Positions 10,761 to 23,489 of a stretch of DNA of 64,000 bases are shown here, piece after piece. The position numbers and the translations under genes are program-made. The notes beneath the pieces were generated by a model. The model ran no database searches. It was not told the origin of the DNA and saw only the letters and a list, made by a program, of their open reading frames with translations. Each line of letters opens with the position of its first letter. Position 1 is the first letter of the stretch. Source of the stretch: Alligator mississippiensis (taxonomy: Eukaryota > Chordata > Crocodylia > Alligatoridae); assembly GCF_030867095.1 (NCBI RefSeq), contig NC_081829.1:49721036-49785035 (forward strand). Reading direction: 5' to 3'.

Positions 10761-13120
10761 TCAGCTGCATTATGATTTTTTTTCCTTCTGTTGTTTATAA
10801 TAAAAGATCTCCTTAAGTTTTACTCTTTACCTTCCTGGTTTTCAAACTATTTGTGTATATGGACAAAAGATTTTTAGGAATACCTTATCTTTTACTGCAT
10901 TAATCATTATTCTCTCACTCTCAGGCTTATAACCACTTTAACTAAAGCCTTTCACCTCCACCTGTCTTGTGCAATCTCCTTCTACCTTGGTGCATCTTCA
11001 TCTATCCCTTCCAGATCAGTTTTTGTTATCTTCCCATTGTTGCCTTGGTCTACCTCCAGTTTTGATACCCTCCACCTCAGCTTCCAATCTACCTCACATG
11101 CTTTCTGTCATCAGTTTTCGTGATATGCCCTGCCCATTTTATTCTCTGTGCTCTCATCTTGCTCCAGACATCGGGTCTTTTGTAAAAGTCCAAAAGCTCT
11201 TGATTATGTCTTCTCCTCCATACTCCATTTTCTTGTGCTACACCAAATATTTACCTTAAGCACTTAGTTTTCATATACTTTCAGTCTTTTTTCCATTTGC
11301 CTTTGCCTTTCCAAAGACATTCCCACTTTGATTTAGTGAAGTGGCCAACATGTCTCCTAAACCCCAAGAGCTAAGTCAATGATAGTCTGGCCTCCCAAGC
11401 CAAACAGACAGAAGGGTAGAGACCAAACTAAGAGAAATACCCTAGTCCTCCAGGACGGGTTTTGAAAATGAGGCCAACAACCTCATCCCATTAAAAAAAA
11501 ACTATTATTATGAAACACAAACTAAAGTCTTGGGCATCATTATATAACACACTAATAATCTGATGTAGAAGTGTCAACTCTCATAGATCAACTTTCTGCT
11601 GACCCTCACTTATATGATCTCTATAGCTGTTGTTATCAGCAGGCTTGGCATGATTTGATTTTTATCGATAAACTAGATAAACATAGATTTCACACCACAC
11701 TCACAGACTAATGGAAAAACATTTCCATCAGTAATAATCAACATTTATAGAAAGGGGACTGTAACAGGGAACCCTGGCCCCTGTCACTAGACAGTAGAGA
11801 AAGAAAGATAGAGGGGTTGAAGAGGAAAACAATGGGTGACCTAATGACTTGTCTATTAAGCAATAAGCTGCTCATTCACAGGTGCTGAAAGCAGCTGGAG
11901 ATAACAGGCTTGTAACTTCCCATGTCGCTTGCTAGCGCACTTTGCTCTTTCTGGCCTTTCAGGCGCACCGGTCTCCTTTCTGGTCAACAGCTTGTCATCT
12001 GGGCAAATGCCTTGGAGCGCCCCCAGGGGTTCTTATCTGCCACATCTTGTTGGTATAGGTTATCATCAGGAGGATGTTTTTAAGTCCTGCCTCCCCTGGT
12101 TCCCTCCTCCGGTCTTCCTGTCCGGTTTCCCATTTTGGGGCTCCACCTCCCCTACACCCCACCTTACACCAACCACAGATGTTAATTCCAGGCCACAACT
12201 AAGAAAAAGTCCACTCATCACAGTAAGAGATTTAGCCAGGTTCCAGCCTGGTGGCAGCAGGGTCTTGCCCAGGCCAGGCCAGACTAGGCTGGCTAAACGC
12301 AAGGAGACTAAGGGTAGCTACCACCTCTCCCTGTGTTTCCAGAGCTCTGGGAGTGCTGTTGCCCTCCTCTTATGGTCCCTGCCTACCCAGCTCTTTCCTT
12401 ATGAATAAACAAAATGATTTAAAGCAGGTATGATTTACTGATTTATGGATATTTACTTCTTATATTTTGACATTTGGTTTTTATAGTTTTTAACAGTATA
12501 TAGTCAATACTAAATTGTCTGCTCCCTGCACCCTTAATTTTGTGCAATCCTGAAAATTAAAGTCGATAAAAATCAAAATAAATGCTTAAAAATAAACATC
12601 GATTTATTTATTTTATTTATTTTACTATGCCTTCATCGCACTACAAACACTTATAATGGAGCTAGGATAAGTTAAATTACCTGCTACAAATCACATATAT
12701 TTAACCATCCAACTGCTTCACTCTACTGGCAGATATTGCATTGAAAACTATTCATAACAAACTGAATGAGCAATAATATCTTTATAATCCACACACCTAA
12801 ATACATCTATAATCCATACACATAAAAGGCCTAGTTTTCTATATGGCTGTAACTTCTAGGATATTCTTTTAAAACTATGATCAGTCATCTGTGGAGTGAA
12901 CTGTGAACTTGAGAAGCTTGAATTATGCAGCCAAGCACCAAAGCATATCCATGTGCTGCTTGGATTCAAAAGGAAAATACTGTGAAAACAGAACTTCAAG
13001 GACTAGGACATGTTGCATGCTTCTCAATAATTCTGAGACTTTACAAAGGGCCGTCACCCCTAATGGCATTGCATAGGCTATATATCAGGATAGAATCTGG
13101 CCTCAAATGTTCAGTTATGA
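10761..13120. other. Intergenic DNA including a GC-richer block at 11760-12420
   Basis: No gene is seen. At 11760 a TGTAACAGGGAACCC start resembles the TGTCACAGGGAACTC found on the - strand at 38965, which hints at a shared LTR-like repeat. No matching end or target duplication was found. 12440-12700 and 12700-13100 are AT-rich and plain. Confidence 0.4.
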
Positions 13121-13192
13121 TTACACGTTACCTTCCTTAGGAAGGTAACGTGCAATTAGGAAGGTAACATGCATTAACCTTCCTCAGGAAGA
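13121..13192. repeat. Short palindrome with a partial third copy
   Basis: CACGTTACCTTCC (13124-13136) and its exact reverse complement (13140-13152) flank a 3-base loop. A third, slightly altered copy (AGGAAGGTAACATG, from 13158) and a fourth inverted piece (TTAACCTTCCT, 13173) follow. Four alternating copies of one 12-13 base unit lie within 70 bp. Confidence 0.85.
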
Positions 13193-13660
13193 TACAGACA
13201 CTACATATTTCCAGCCAGCTGAACCAGTTAACCACTTGTTAGACTACTGAAAAAGCTACTGACCTAAATACAACCAGAAAAACATTTTTCCCCTATATTT
13301 TAGCTCTGAAAGTACTAACTCTACTTCTTGTATCTGTGAACATGCTACCCCAGAACAACTGTATGTTCTCAAAACATCACTGTAAACCTTCCTTATAGCC
13401 AATAGTTTTCAGGCATCCAAATAACCCAGTCATCACCCACTCAGTACTAACTAGCACAGACAATGAAACCCTGCTGTTTTTTTCTCTTCATAAATTACAG
13501 AGAGTGTGTAGAGTTGCAAATCAGATATTTTTTTCAAACCATTCATTACACAGCTCAGGAAAAGCCACATCACTTGCTTTCTCTCTCTTAGCCAAAGCCA
13601 ACATCAGACATTCTTTATACAACTTCCTCTTGCAGCCTTTTTGGCTGTATATTCCTATGG
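13193..13660. other. Intergenic DNA, nothing recognised
   Basis: AT-rich. Short open frames only. Confidence 0.5.
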
Positions 13661-13662
13661 AG

Positions 13663-13993
13663 CAGTGTTTCTCAACCCACGGGTTCTGACCCAAAAGTGG
13701 ATTGCAAGAATATATGAAAGGGTCAAGAACTTTAAAAATGGATTCTCCTTTAAAGGAGAAAAAAAATGCAGGAAACCATGGGTTTTCCCTTGCAGGCTGG
13801 CAGAGTTCCAGCCTGAGAGGGACTGCTTGGGCCCCCTGCCCCCATTCCCCAAACACACTCCACCCTTCCCCACACACCCACCTCCTTCCCCACACAGTGG
13901 GAGGCTGGAGTCTGGGGGTGGGGATCAGTGGGTCAGGACTGGCCATTGACATTTACAAATGGGTCCCAATACAAAAAAGGTTTAGAACCACTG
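13663..13993. mobile_element. hAT-type MITE (CAGTG-ended)
   Basis: The termini are CAGTGTTTCTCAACC (13663) and the reverse complement of CAGTGGTTCTAAACC (ends 13993), a classic hAT/Charlie-like end pair. The flanking 8-mers ctatggag and ctttagga match poorly, so the insertion is old. Internal poly-purine and C-rich tracts have no coding meaning, although 140-codon open frames cross them. Confidence 0.75.
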
Positions 13994-15720
13994 CTTTAGG
14001 ATGAGAAAAGTGAAAATCTAGAGTCCTAGGAGCACCTTTAGCACAGACTAAGAAAATAAGTACCTCCTGCATTCTAGCCTTTCCACCCCACTGGCTTCTG
14101 AGAGGGCCAAATGGTTGCTCTGCTTTAAAGAAAAACATACTGAATCTACCTGATTCAGCACAACCTGAGAGCTCATCTAGGGAGAAGTACTTCTTACCAC
14201 ATACCAGGCTGAAAATTGTATATCTGAGATTAGATATCCACTCCGAATCCCCATCAGTTACCACCTTACCAAAGGGGTTACACACACATGCTACGATCTC
14301 TTTTTAATAGAAAGAACTTTCCTTTCAACCCAGTTTGAAAACCAGCTTTAAGTCTCTTATTCTAGGCACTCACATTCTGTGTGTCACTTTACATTTTGAA
14401 TATGTAGGCTATTATTTATTGAATTTATTAATAGTCATTCAGGTCCCTACCCACATTCTCATCTTTCTGTTTCTCTTCTCTCTCCACTCTATTCCTTCTT
14501 TTCTTTTACTTTTTTTTTTTTTTGGTTTACTTAAATTTAGTAATTCAAGCCACAAATAAATTTAAGGTTCACAGTTGCAAAAAAATAAACATGAAGTAAG
14601 TTCATTGACTTCTGTAAGTTACTCTGGATTTATACAGGTATGAGAAACAATGGAATTTGCCACTTACAGTTTATTAAAAATAATAGTTATTTCTGTGCTC
14701 AGCAGCAATAAGCTTACTTGTTCTTGTGGGCCTAACCCAATACCCACTGAACTCAATGGAATGACTCCCATTGACTTTATGAAACACTAGTTCAGTCCCT
14801 AAACCTGCTAATGAAGTTCTTCAAGCACTGATACTATTCACATGTTACATTTTAAACTTCATAATTGTATGGCATTCACTATTAACTATGTAAGCACTGT
14901 CTTTTACAATCATATGGTTTTCAGTTGCACAACATGAAAAAATACTGGTTTTATTTTAGTGTAATCAAAAGAATCAACTTTAAATATAAGACCTTTAGAA
15001 AACAGAGACCCACCTTTAAATGCAAAGAACAAATATTTGCATTACCTATTTATATTAAAATATGCAGAAATTTCTAAAGTATTCGGCCAACTTATAAATT
15101 TTTATAACTTCTTCAAATTGTTAACATTTTTTTTAACACACAGCATTATTTCAGCTTTGTAAAGAGCTCAATAACAATCTTTCTGGTCTGGAAAAAGGGA
15201 AAGAACATTATAATAAAGAATGCAGAATAAATAAAAATAAAACAGTACAAGCCGTACATCCATGCATACAAAGACAACTTTCATGGTGAGTTATAAGCAA
15301 TTATAACAACACAATGTGCTGCATGTTGATTCCACCAGTGAAAAGAATTTCTCTAGTTATTGAAGACTTTCCTGGCAGAGTTTCAGAAAAAAAAAAAATC
15401 TCACATTCTCCCAAACTGACTTCTGTGCAATGCAAGTCATGCACATTTTAAACACCAATGAATAATGCTGCCATTCTTCTATGAACTGTTAACAGCTGTA
15501 GAAACTATTATAGCCTGCTTAAAAACATGTCTCTGTAGTCAATACTCTCCAGACACTTAGCAATACTAAAGCTATTCCTGGGGCTGAACTAGAATTACTA
15601 TGTGAATACAAAGTTTAATTTATGTTGAAATGAAACAACAAACATCTGATCTTTCCTTTTTTTAAATAGCCATTCATATAAACACAAGCATCAGTGGCAT
15701 AACTAGAAAGCGATGTACTA
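13994..15720. other. Repeat-poor AT-rich block
   Basis: Mostly apparently single-copy DNA. 14740-14790 (actcaatgg...ccattgact) is a small inverted pair of the kind seen in old reptile palindromic repeats. A T13 run lies near 14511. The block is discussed in the findings as a possible home of a distal EGR2 enhancer. Confidence 0.4.
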
Positions 15721-15738
15721 AATTTACAGACATTTGAC

Positions 15739-15895
15739 AGAAAGGAGACCACCCACCTTCAAGAAGAAAAGATTTGCCAGGGATTGCAAGATCGCTGGAG
15801 AGAATGCCTGGTGCTTTCCTGCCTGCCTAACTTCTTCTTCAGTCCCATGAGGAAAATGTCTCAAATCAAATTTTTCAAGTTCTCTGAAAGACAGA
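15739..15895 (-). other. Exon-like open segment, unproven
   Basis: Read on the - strand this stretch is open throughout (about 52 codons). It is preceded by a pyrimidine-rich tract ending CTTCTGTCTTTCAG and followed by a good donor, TTGAAG|GTGGGT. The translated segment contains FDLRHFPHGTEEEVRQAGK, which I do not recognise. The DNA just upstream on the same strand (16062-15940) is also open and protein-like (with LLLLHMLRYVAEHACDWM). This could be a lone exon, a decayed pseudogene or chance. No promoter, start or further exons were found. Confidence 0.2.
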
Positions 15896-16369
15896 AGAGT
15901 GATCATCAATCTAACACTGTATCTTGGCCTTGTTCACTGCCAGCTGCTCAAAGGTTTGGTGGGTTGTCCAATAATTGCTTCAGAGTCATCCAATCACATG
16001 CATGTTCTGCCACATATCGAAGCATGTGTAGGAGCAGGAGACATGCTGGAGCTTTCTTTGGCAACTCTTGAAGGATGATTTGGAAAAGATGGAAAAAGAC
16101 ATAGGTAAGACAGGCAGAAACGAAGACAAATATGAAAATCCTTGTATACTCTATACATCATTAAATTTGTGTAGTAGCTTGGCGTACTTAGAATCCAGTT
16201 TTAGCTTGTCATGCAGCTAAGTCCCCCATTGTTCTACCCTCCCTGGTCAACTCCTGAAATTCAAGAAATATAAACAAATAAATCAGATCTGTAATTCCCA
16301 TCATATCTGGGGAAAAAAAGATCACTTTGAAAAGTAACGATAACAAACCATATACAGTTTTCTAAAGGA

Positions 16370-17110
16370 AAACTGCATACCACACAGAAATGTTATTTAT
16401 CTTAAAATCTGCTCAGTACTTTTGTCCATGCAGATCATGTGTGTACCTCACAAGCATGAGCCCAGAACCATTTTAACCAAGTGTCTGTTAGAACTGTGCA
16501 TGACACTTATACACTCTTGTGCTCCCTAGAGTGAGGACATAAAAAAAAGGTACTGCAGCCACATTTCCTATTCAGTCCCTCTACTCAGATAAGGCCTCCA
16601 GAAAAGGATCCCAAATCAGTGTAGAAGGAGGGTGGGTGGTAGGTAAGACCCATGTAAACATATGCATCCTGAAGAATGCTGGTTACTGTAAGTAACCTCA
16701 TTTTCTTTTTCAACCCATTGCCTGCAGAGATCCCACCGTAGGTGAGCAACCAGCAGATATGCTTCAAAGAAGCTGAAAATAGGCAGTCTTTGTCTAAATA
16801 AGAACTGGAGAAGAGGCCTGCTAAACAGGGCATCTGGTATAGAAGCTGTGACAATGTACCAGTGGTTGGTAAATGTACGCACCAAATCCAAGTTACAAGT
16901 TAAAAATAAATAAATAAATAAATAAATAACCCTCCAGAAATAAGCCACAGAATGCGACAAAGGCCCAAGAGTAGTCTGCCCTAACATAGAAAAGGCAGTT
17001 GGTTTATAAAGCATGAAAACTTAGTGTATGTGCCACTTTAAAAAACAGCCTGCCCTTGGAATTTTTATCAAACTGCAGTTAGCCAATAGGTCCTTCACTT
17101 GTAGATGCAT
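16370..17110. repeat. Probable dispersed repeat (GGTTACTGTAAGTAACC type)
   Basis: The centre (about 16679-16695) is the palindrome-like ggttactgtaagtaacc. It is followed by a pyrimidine tract and catt.cctgcagagatcccacc, an arrangement I associate with a dispersed sauropsid DNA-element family. A (TAAA)n microsatellite occupies 16901-16929. Open frames on the - strand (89 and 132 codons) look like artefacts. Boundaries are uncertain. Confidence 0.4.
16901..16929. repeat. (TAAA)n microsatellite
   Basis: About seven units of the tetranucleotide lie inside the larger repeat. Confidence 0.9.
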
Positions 17111-20100
17111 CTGAACTAGACCCTCACAGAATTCAGAGACTAATTGAAAGACTGGTCAGATATTATACAGCAGCCAAATGAACTTCAACAGCCCACTTGC
17201 TTTAAAGGCAGTAGGGACAATAGTGGACATCAAGAGCTGAATATGATTCTGAACAGACCATAAAGAAAAATACTTCCATACCATTTGATATGTCCTTCTG
17301 ATACAGTTCTGTGCAAAAGAGTTTGATATGCATCAGAAAGTCCTGTATCCCTTCCCGTCCTAGAACTCAGCAAGCTGGTCTCTGAGCTGCTAAATGTAGA
17401 GGCTCTGGATCTGAATGTAGCACTAGGCCTCAGTTCTGTGCAAGACATCCTGTAATCTTGTAATGCAAAGACATGGCTCAGGTACATTAGGGTGGCACAT
17501 CAGAACTGACATCAGTGATGGCTGATACTATCATTTTCACCTGAGATTTTTCCTGGCATATCTTCTTTAATGGAATGGAAGAAAGGGCTTGAACTGGGTT
17601 CTCTCTCAAAAAAAATAAAAATAAATAAAGTGCATATGCTCTGAATAACACATTTATTCCTCTAATTTTTCGCAATAAACCTTTTAAACTAGGTAATAGC
17701 TACAAGGATGTCTAGGGACACTCTGGGCTCTGACTTGCTGCTATAGGGGACAAGAAGGAACTGAGTGGCAGCTGGGACTGTTTTGTCATTTGTGTCTTCA
17801 TTGTACAGGGCCTGAGGGTGTACAGGCACAGGAGCAGCCCAGTGAATGCTGCTGGCTAAAACATTCTGTGCTCACATGCACATGACACATGCAGCTACAT
17901 GGACAAATGCTCAAAGGAAAAAACAAACAGTTAAGGCTGGGTTTCAATGAGAAATGAACACCTACAGCTCCTTTTGACTGCTCAGTACTGCTGAGCTGAG
18001 AAAGGACCAGATCACTGGCAAGTCAATGAATGGGCACTCAGAAGCTCTAGGTTCAGTTCTGAGTGTTGCCCCAATTCATTTGCAACCTCAAGCAACCCAT
18101 CAAGTCTCTCTCCGTCTCTTCTATAAAATGGGCATAACAATGCCTTTCTTCTACCCATTGTTCATCTATATGACGATTTAGATCAAAGCTCTTCAAAGTC
18201 AGAAATATCTATTACAGTGTGTTTGTGCAGTGCCTACAGAAGGTAGCCCTTGATTTCAGTTGGGTGCAACTGCAATACAAATAGACTGTAATGAAAATGA
18301 TAAAAATCAGGCTCTTAGAGCTAGCCTTTCATTTACACAAAATTCCTAGCACACTAGGGCACTACAAAATGGTCAGTCCAAATCCTTCTGAGGCAGGAGC
18401 TGCAGCCCAGCTCTCTTTCTCCCGCCACATTTAAGGTAGCTCCACTTAGCAAAGTAATATAATTTAAGGTCCCAATTCAGAAATATGGTTATTCCCATAC
18501 TTAAATCCATCCCTCATCAGGAATTCACTTAAACACATGCTTAAATGCCTCCTTAACTACAGATGCTTCCCTAAAGCAAAACCATAGCGAGTCTTTATAT
18601 GGGACATATAGAATTCCTGTATTTAGTTTTAATATTAAATATTAATAATAAAAATCTATATCTATCAATCTGAGCGAGAGCAAGCATACCGAAGCAGCTG
18701 TATGTTTGCTTATCTTTCAACACTGAAGGATTGGTCCTCAACATACTCCCAGGCAAAACAGACTGGAAAGAGACTTCTTATGCATCTCGTACTACTCAGC
18801 AGCTAATTATTTTTCTTTCAAATGTTCTGTTTTTATTTCCTTTCAACATTTATGTTGGAATAGTTTTTGTATTAGAGGTTATCCACATCTGAGTTTATCA
18901 TATCTGGGATATCATATCATCATAACAGTAAACAGATTCACAAGTCAACAAGCATTATGTATTTATATGTCATTTGTCATTGTAGTAGTAGAAGTTTATT
19001 TACAGCTTTTGCCAAAACAATAAATGTAATAAAATAAGATTTATATAATTTATATTTTTTGCTAACAACATACAGTAAGATTATACATTCTACCAGTTTA
19101 CAGTAAAAAAGAACATAGTTTGTCATTATAGCAGAGGGTTATGTATGTCTGTATATATATTTACACATGGCTAGCACCACCACTAATACTGTACAGATTG
19201 ACTAGTAACACCATGTTGCTACCACACACAGTCTCTTTGTCCATAGCCACTGCCTTTTGTAACAAACTGCAATAATACTGGTAGTAGTAATCTATGAAGC
19301 TGTTACTACATAGATAATATCACACAGTGGTTATCATCTGCAAGAAACAGTCATTATAAAAATTTGAGCTTTAAAATTATGTTGTAAAATGATACATTAA
19401 CTAATTTATATAATAATAGTCCATATTTTACAGAAATTCCTTTAAAGACAAGACACTAGGATCAAAACAAAAATCATACAAAACATACAAGGAAGGGGTG
19501 TACGAGACATGAAGTAGTTGTGTTGTGCTGAAACAGGTATCTCTTTATTCTTGAGAAGGAAAATGGGCTGGAACCTCTGCCAGGACCAGGGTATGCCTCA
19601 TACAACTGAGAAAGAGTGGGCAAAGAAATCACTAAGCTTTCTCCGTCATACTTGTGCCTGTGCTGGCCAGAAGCCACTACAGCCCTGAGATCATTTAGAG
19701 CAGCCTCAGGTTTTTCCTATCCTGCACTACGTTGCCCAGGGCCCTAAGAGATCACATCAGCTCTGGTCATTTTCTCTGCATAAAAATATCCTGGTTGCTT
19801 ACTGCCCTTTTCTTCTAAGATAAGAAAAGAGATGTCAAAGAATCATTACACCATCTTTATGCCCTCTGGGGTCTTCCCCTACATTACAGAAATCCTGAGG
19901 AAGCCAGTTCCACCAGCTGTCAATCCATGGAGAAGTTTCAACAACTAAGCTGTGAAAGTGTATGGGGCAGTGAAAGGTGTATGATACCCTTAACTAATCC
20001 TTTTCTTGTTACTAAGTACTTGAGGTTTCTGAGTTACATGAAAGAACAATCCCTTTATTTTCTCTCAGAAATATTAGCAGGTCCTTAATATGATGATTTT

Positions 20101-21224
20101 TGGTACTGGAATGTGTATTAAGACCACTGTAGCTAGAACCAGAGCAATGTTTCATAAACACCAGAGGTAATTCAGCATACCCAGTCAGGAAGTGATGTCA
20201 CCCAGACTGAATCTACATAAGAATGGTAGAAGCCATTCTCTCTCTGGAAAGTATCATTTTGTGTGCCATTTTCATCTCCAAGAGAAAATGTTAGATTACA
20301 GATGGTCATTACAAGCTGAAAGGCTGTTTTTCAGTGCAATGGATAAGTGAATTAGACCCAGAGAATCCATGGAAGGTCTGATCAGATTGGACACATTCAC
20401 AAGCAGCAGGGGAAGAATCTCAAGATAACCACACAAACCTGAAATAACTCCCAAAAAGTCTGGCACTACAAACATTTCTTCCAGTCAAATTCTTTTTTTA
20501 GTACTTCTGTCTTGCTCAATTCAATTCATGATCACTTTTCTATTTTCCTCCAACTACAATCAGCAGTCTCCCATGATCCTATCAATGACACCCATTGTGT
20601 GTATTGCTCTGGGTCTCAGCAACACACACCCTCTTTCTCCCACTGCAACTCTCTCTTCTCCCTGGTCTACCATATTGTTTCATCACCCTAAAACAGGTTT
20701 TCCAGATACTGCGGGCCATCAGGTTCTTAACAACTGGAAATCTGTGTGGCCTAGGACATATATTGTATTCACGTGTACTCCAGTGCTTCACAAATCACCA
20801 AAGAACATAGGATTTGTATACTATAGTTGATATTAGTATACAACTATTATATACTATAGTTGATATTAAAAGATTAAATGAAAAATGAAAGAAGCAAGTG
20901 TGTAAGAAACAGACATACAAAAATAGATATTAGGTTTCAGCAAGCATTTCAAATGCTGTCTTCAAGGCTGACACACTGGATAACAGTTTCTTTCCAGTTC
21001 TTAAAACCATATCCAGCATTGGATGCTGCCAGTAGTCTTTGCAGTCATCCTAGGTGATATGGTTTTAAAAGGTGATGACAGTGTGATAAGTATACAGCAG
21101 TTTTCCAGGCTTTGTATTTTGCTCTCTGCAAAGAAGATGGCTATAAATTTGCAGCTGAATAGCTACTATGCCAACAAAAACAGGCCCACACTAACCAGAG
21201 CGACTAGGTTTTTTTCTGTAATTT
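17111..21224. other. 4-kb intergenic stretch, mostly single copy
   Basis: No gene is supported. Open frames do not exceed 100 codons and none has a recognisable domain or convincing splice sites. A 19-bp direct repeat (tatactatagttgatatta) occurs at 20817-20835 and 20850-20868. Confidence 0.5.
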
Positions 21225-21229
21225 CCATC

Positions 21230-22201
21230 TGTGCGGGCCAGGCCCCGATCCCGCCCTCGTCGCCATGCGCAGCGGTGATTCCGATCCCATTCTGGCCGCC
21301 ATGGGCAAGCCAGGGGCGAACCGGGGTCGTACCGGACCTGTCTCCGGTGCACGCGGGCTGTGGCCGGCAGCCCGGACACGCGGGGTGGGAGAGCGCCACG
21401 GAGCGGTTTAGCACACGCGAGTTAGAATTAGTTACGGAGGCGTAATAGTTGATTGAAAAGATTGTTTACTTACACCCAAAGATGGTGTTGGTGTAGGCTG
21501 GACAAGTTTCCAGGCACAGCTCCTGCTTGAACCCTCGTTGGAGGCCTCTGACAAATCGATTGCTCCCACGGAGTTTGCTAGGCTCCGCGGGTCCGGTTAA
21601 GTTGGGTTCGAAAAGCTTCCCCGGAGTTATTCAGGCTCCACAGGTCCGATAAGTTTTTCCCCCGGAGTTTGCTAGGCTCCGCAGGGTCCGAAATTATAGG
21701 AAAGGGATACGTCTAGGATTGCACTCGGCGACGGGGAGAGGCGAGAAGCGAAAGCTCCGTAGGCTCGGTTCTACTGCCTCTCTTGCCTGCTTAGGGGAGG
21801 CGCGTCGGGTCCGCGAGGGTCCACACAGAATCTTCACACAGAATCTCTCTCTCTCTTCTTCCCTCCTCCGGCTTGGGCGGAAACTACCCAAGCCTTTTGT
21901 ACGGCTAGCAAGCCAATCGCTAGCCACCACGTGTGCCTAAATTAGGAATCGGCCAATAACATGGCGCGGATCCCAATACAAATGGCGGGAACTTCTTTGC
22001 AACGTGTATCACTACAGTGCAAGAAAGAAATGCACACTGCAAAGAAGCTGCAATCTGGCGGGAAATCCCCCGCTGCACCAGAGTTCTCTCTAGCAGCAGA
22101 GAACTCTACCGTGCAAAGAAAGCGACAAATTTGGTGGGAAATAATTTAGCGGTGCCGAAGCGCGCACACAAACAAAAAAATCACAACTTTGGATTGTGAC
22201 A
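21230..22201 (-). mobile_element. Solo LTR of an endogenous retrovirus-like element (fossil)
   Basis: This 972-bp unit runs from TGTGCGGGCC to GGATTGTGACA, with TG...CA ends. It is flanked by a perfect 5-bp duplication, CCATC (21225-21229 and 22202-22206). On the - strand it begins TGTCACAATCC. It has two ATTGG (inverted CCAAT) boxes near 21950 and 21915 and a TATA-like TACAAAAGG near 21900, so sense is probably -. U3 is roughly 22201-21880 and R/U5 the rest. Three hairpin-forming repeats of a ggag...ggctcc unit lie at 21571, 21621 and 21663. No internal viral genes remain, as expected after LTR-LTR recombination. The high CpG content and intact duplication suggest a fairly recent insertion. 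The exact retroviral class is unknown. Confidence 0.85.
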
Positions 22202-22206
22202 CCATC

Positions 22207-23485
22207 CACTCTCCAAAGCTTCTGGGTATCTACTTCTCTCTCTCTCTAAATCACATCTGTTGAGATGCTAAGGTAACAGCAAACCTATTATCCCACAGGT
22301 TCATTTTACAGTATACTGGTTCACAGTTTCCTCCGGAAATCTAATGTTCATCGGAGTATACATGGAACAATAACCCAAGCTTTCCTCCATGGCCCCTTGT
22401 GCCAGTTCTAAGGCAGAGAAGATGAGGGAGGGACAGGATTTGGGGTGTCCTCACAACAGCTAAGCATCCTCCCTTGTACCATTGATCTCTGCAAGATCTC
22501 TGTGTACTACTGTGCAGGACTAGGGAGCCAGGCAGAAACACACAAGAGGCAGGAGACAGGGAGGAGACAAACTGGCAAAAACTGCTGCATACTTCCACCA
22601 GCCACTGCTGTCAAACCCTTGAGGCATAAGAAGCAGAGGCTATTATTGAAGGAAGGCTACAGTAGGGGACAGACAGCAGCAGTCTGCACTAAACATTCTG
22701 GTAAAACAAACCAGTAAGAGAAAGCTCGTGATCAGGGACCTTAAGGCAAGTTAAAGCTATCTTTTCACCCCAATTACGAGTTGAGCAAGAATCTATACCA
22801 CTCTTAATCTTATATGTGGTATTTGGATTCCCTGAAAGCGCTGAGTGATTTAGAATTGCACAAAGCAGACCAGAAGCTAATCAATACAGAATTGGTACAC
22901 AAGTTTCTCATGTGTCCAAGCATATCACCTGTTGGCAGATTCAGAGAACTGGGATTTCTCATGAGCTCTGTTCATTTCATCTACTTCACCTAGTCAAGCA
23001 AATTTAGCCACAAGCTATCCTCTCAGCTCATGAATTCTGATCCGCAGGACAATCAGTAATTTTAACTATTTAAATTACAATAGTGCCTAATGACCCAGCT
23101 GTGCTGGGTCTGTACAAACAGACAGTAAGAAACAGACCGTTTCCCAAACAGCCTAAAATGTAAAAAAATAAAACAGATAAAGAGTGGAAGAAAGTGCCAT
23201 TATCCTCCTACACTCAGCTGGGGATCTGAGACACAAACTGACTCTCTCAAAGTAATTTCTTCAGAGTCACACAGGAAGGTTTTTTGTGACAGCACCAGGA
23301 ACTAAGTCATTTCTCTGAAACCAACCTCCAGTATCTTAATCTACAGACCATCATTTTCCCTCAACTGGACAAGAACATTATCTTGAACATCACTAGCTCA
23401 ATATGAAATCAAGAAGGAACTCAAAGTGGAAAGGGAAGTTGCCTGAGGTAGTGAAATTGTTAAAAGGACATTTCATCCTGATGAA
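22207..23485. other. Intergenic DNA, nothing recognised
   Basis: A (TC)n tract lies at about 22231-22247. No gene or clear repeat is seen. Confidence 0.5.
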
Positions 23486-23489
23486 ACTA

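Noticed and set aside
11760-12420. LTR at 11.76 kb
   Set aside because: It has an LTR-like start and an AATAAA at 12404, but no matching end or target duplication, so it is left as part of an intergenic block.
15739-16065. RhoGAP or other named domain for the exon-like segments
   Set aside because: A weak resemblance to the LP..N...L..L..HL pattern was considered, but key residues are absent. No function is assigned.
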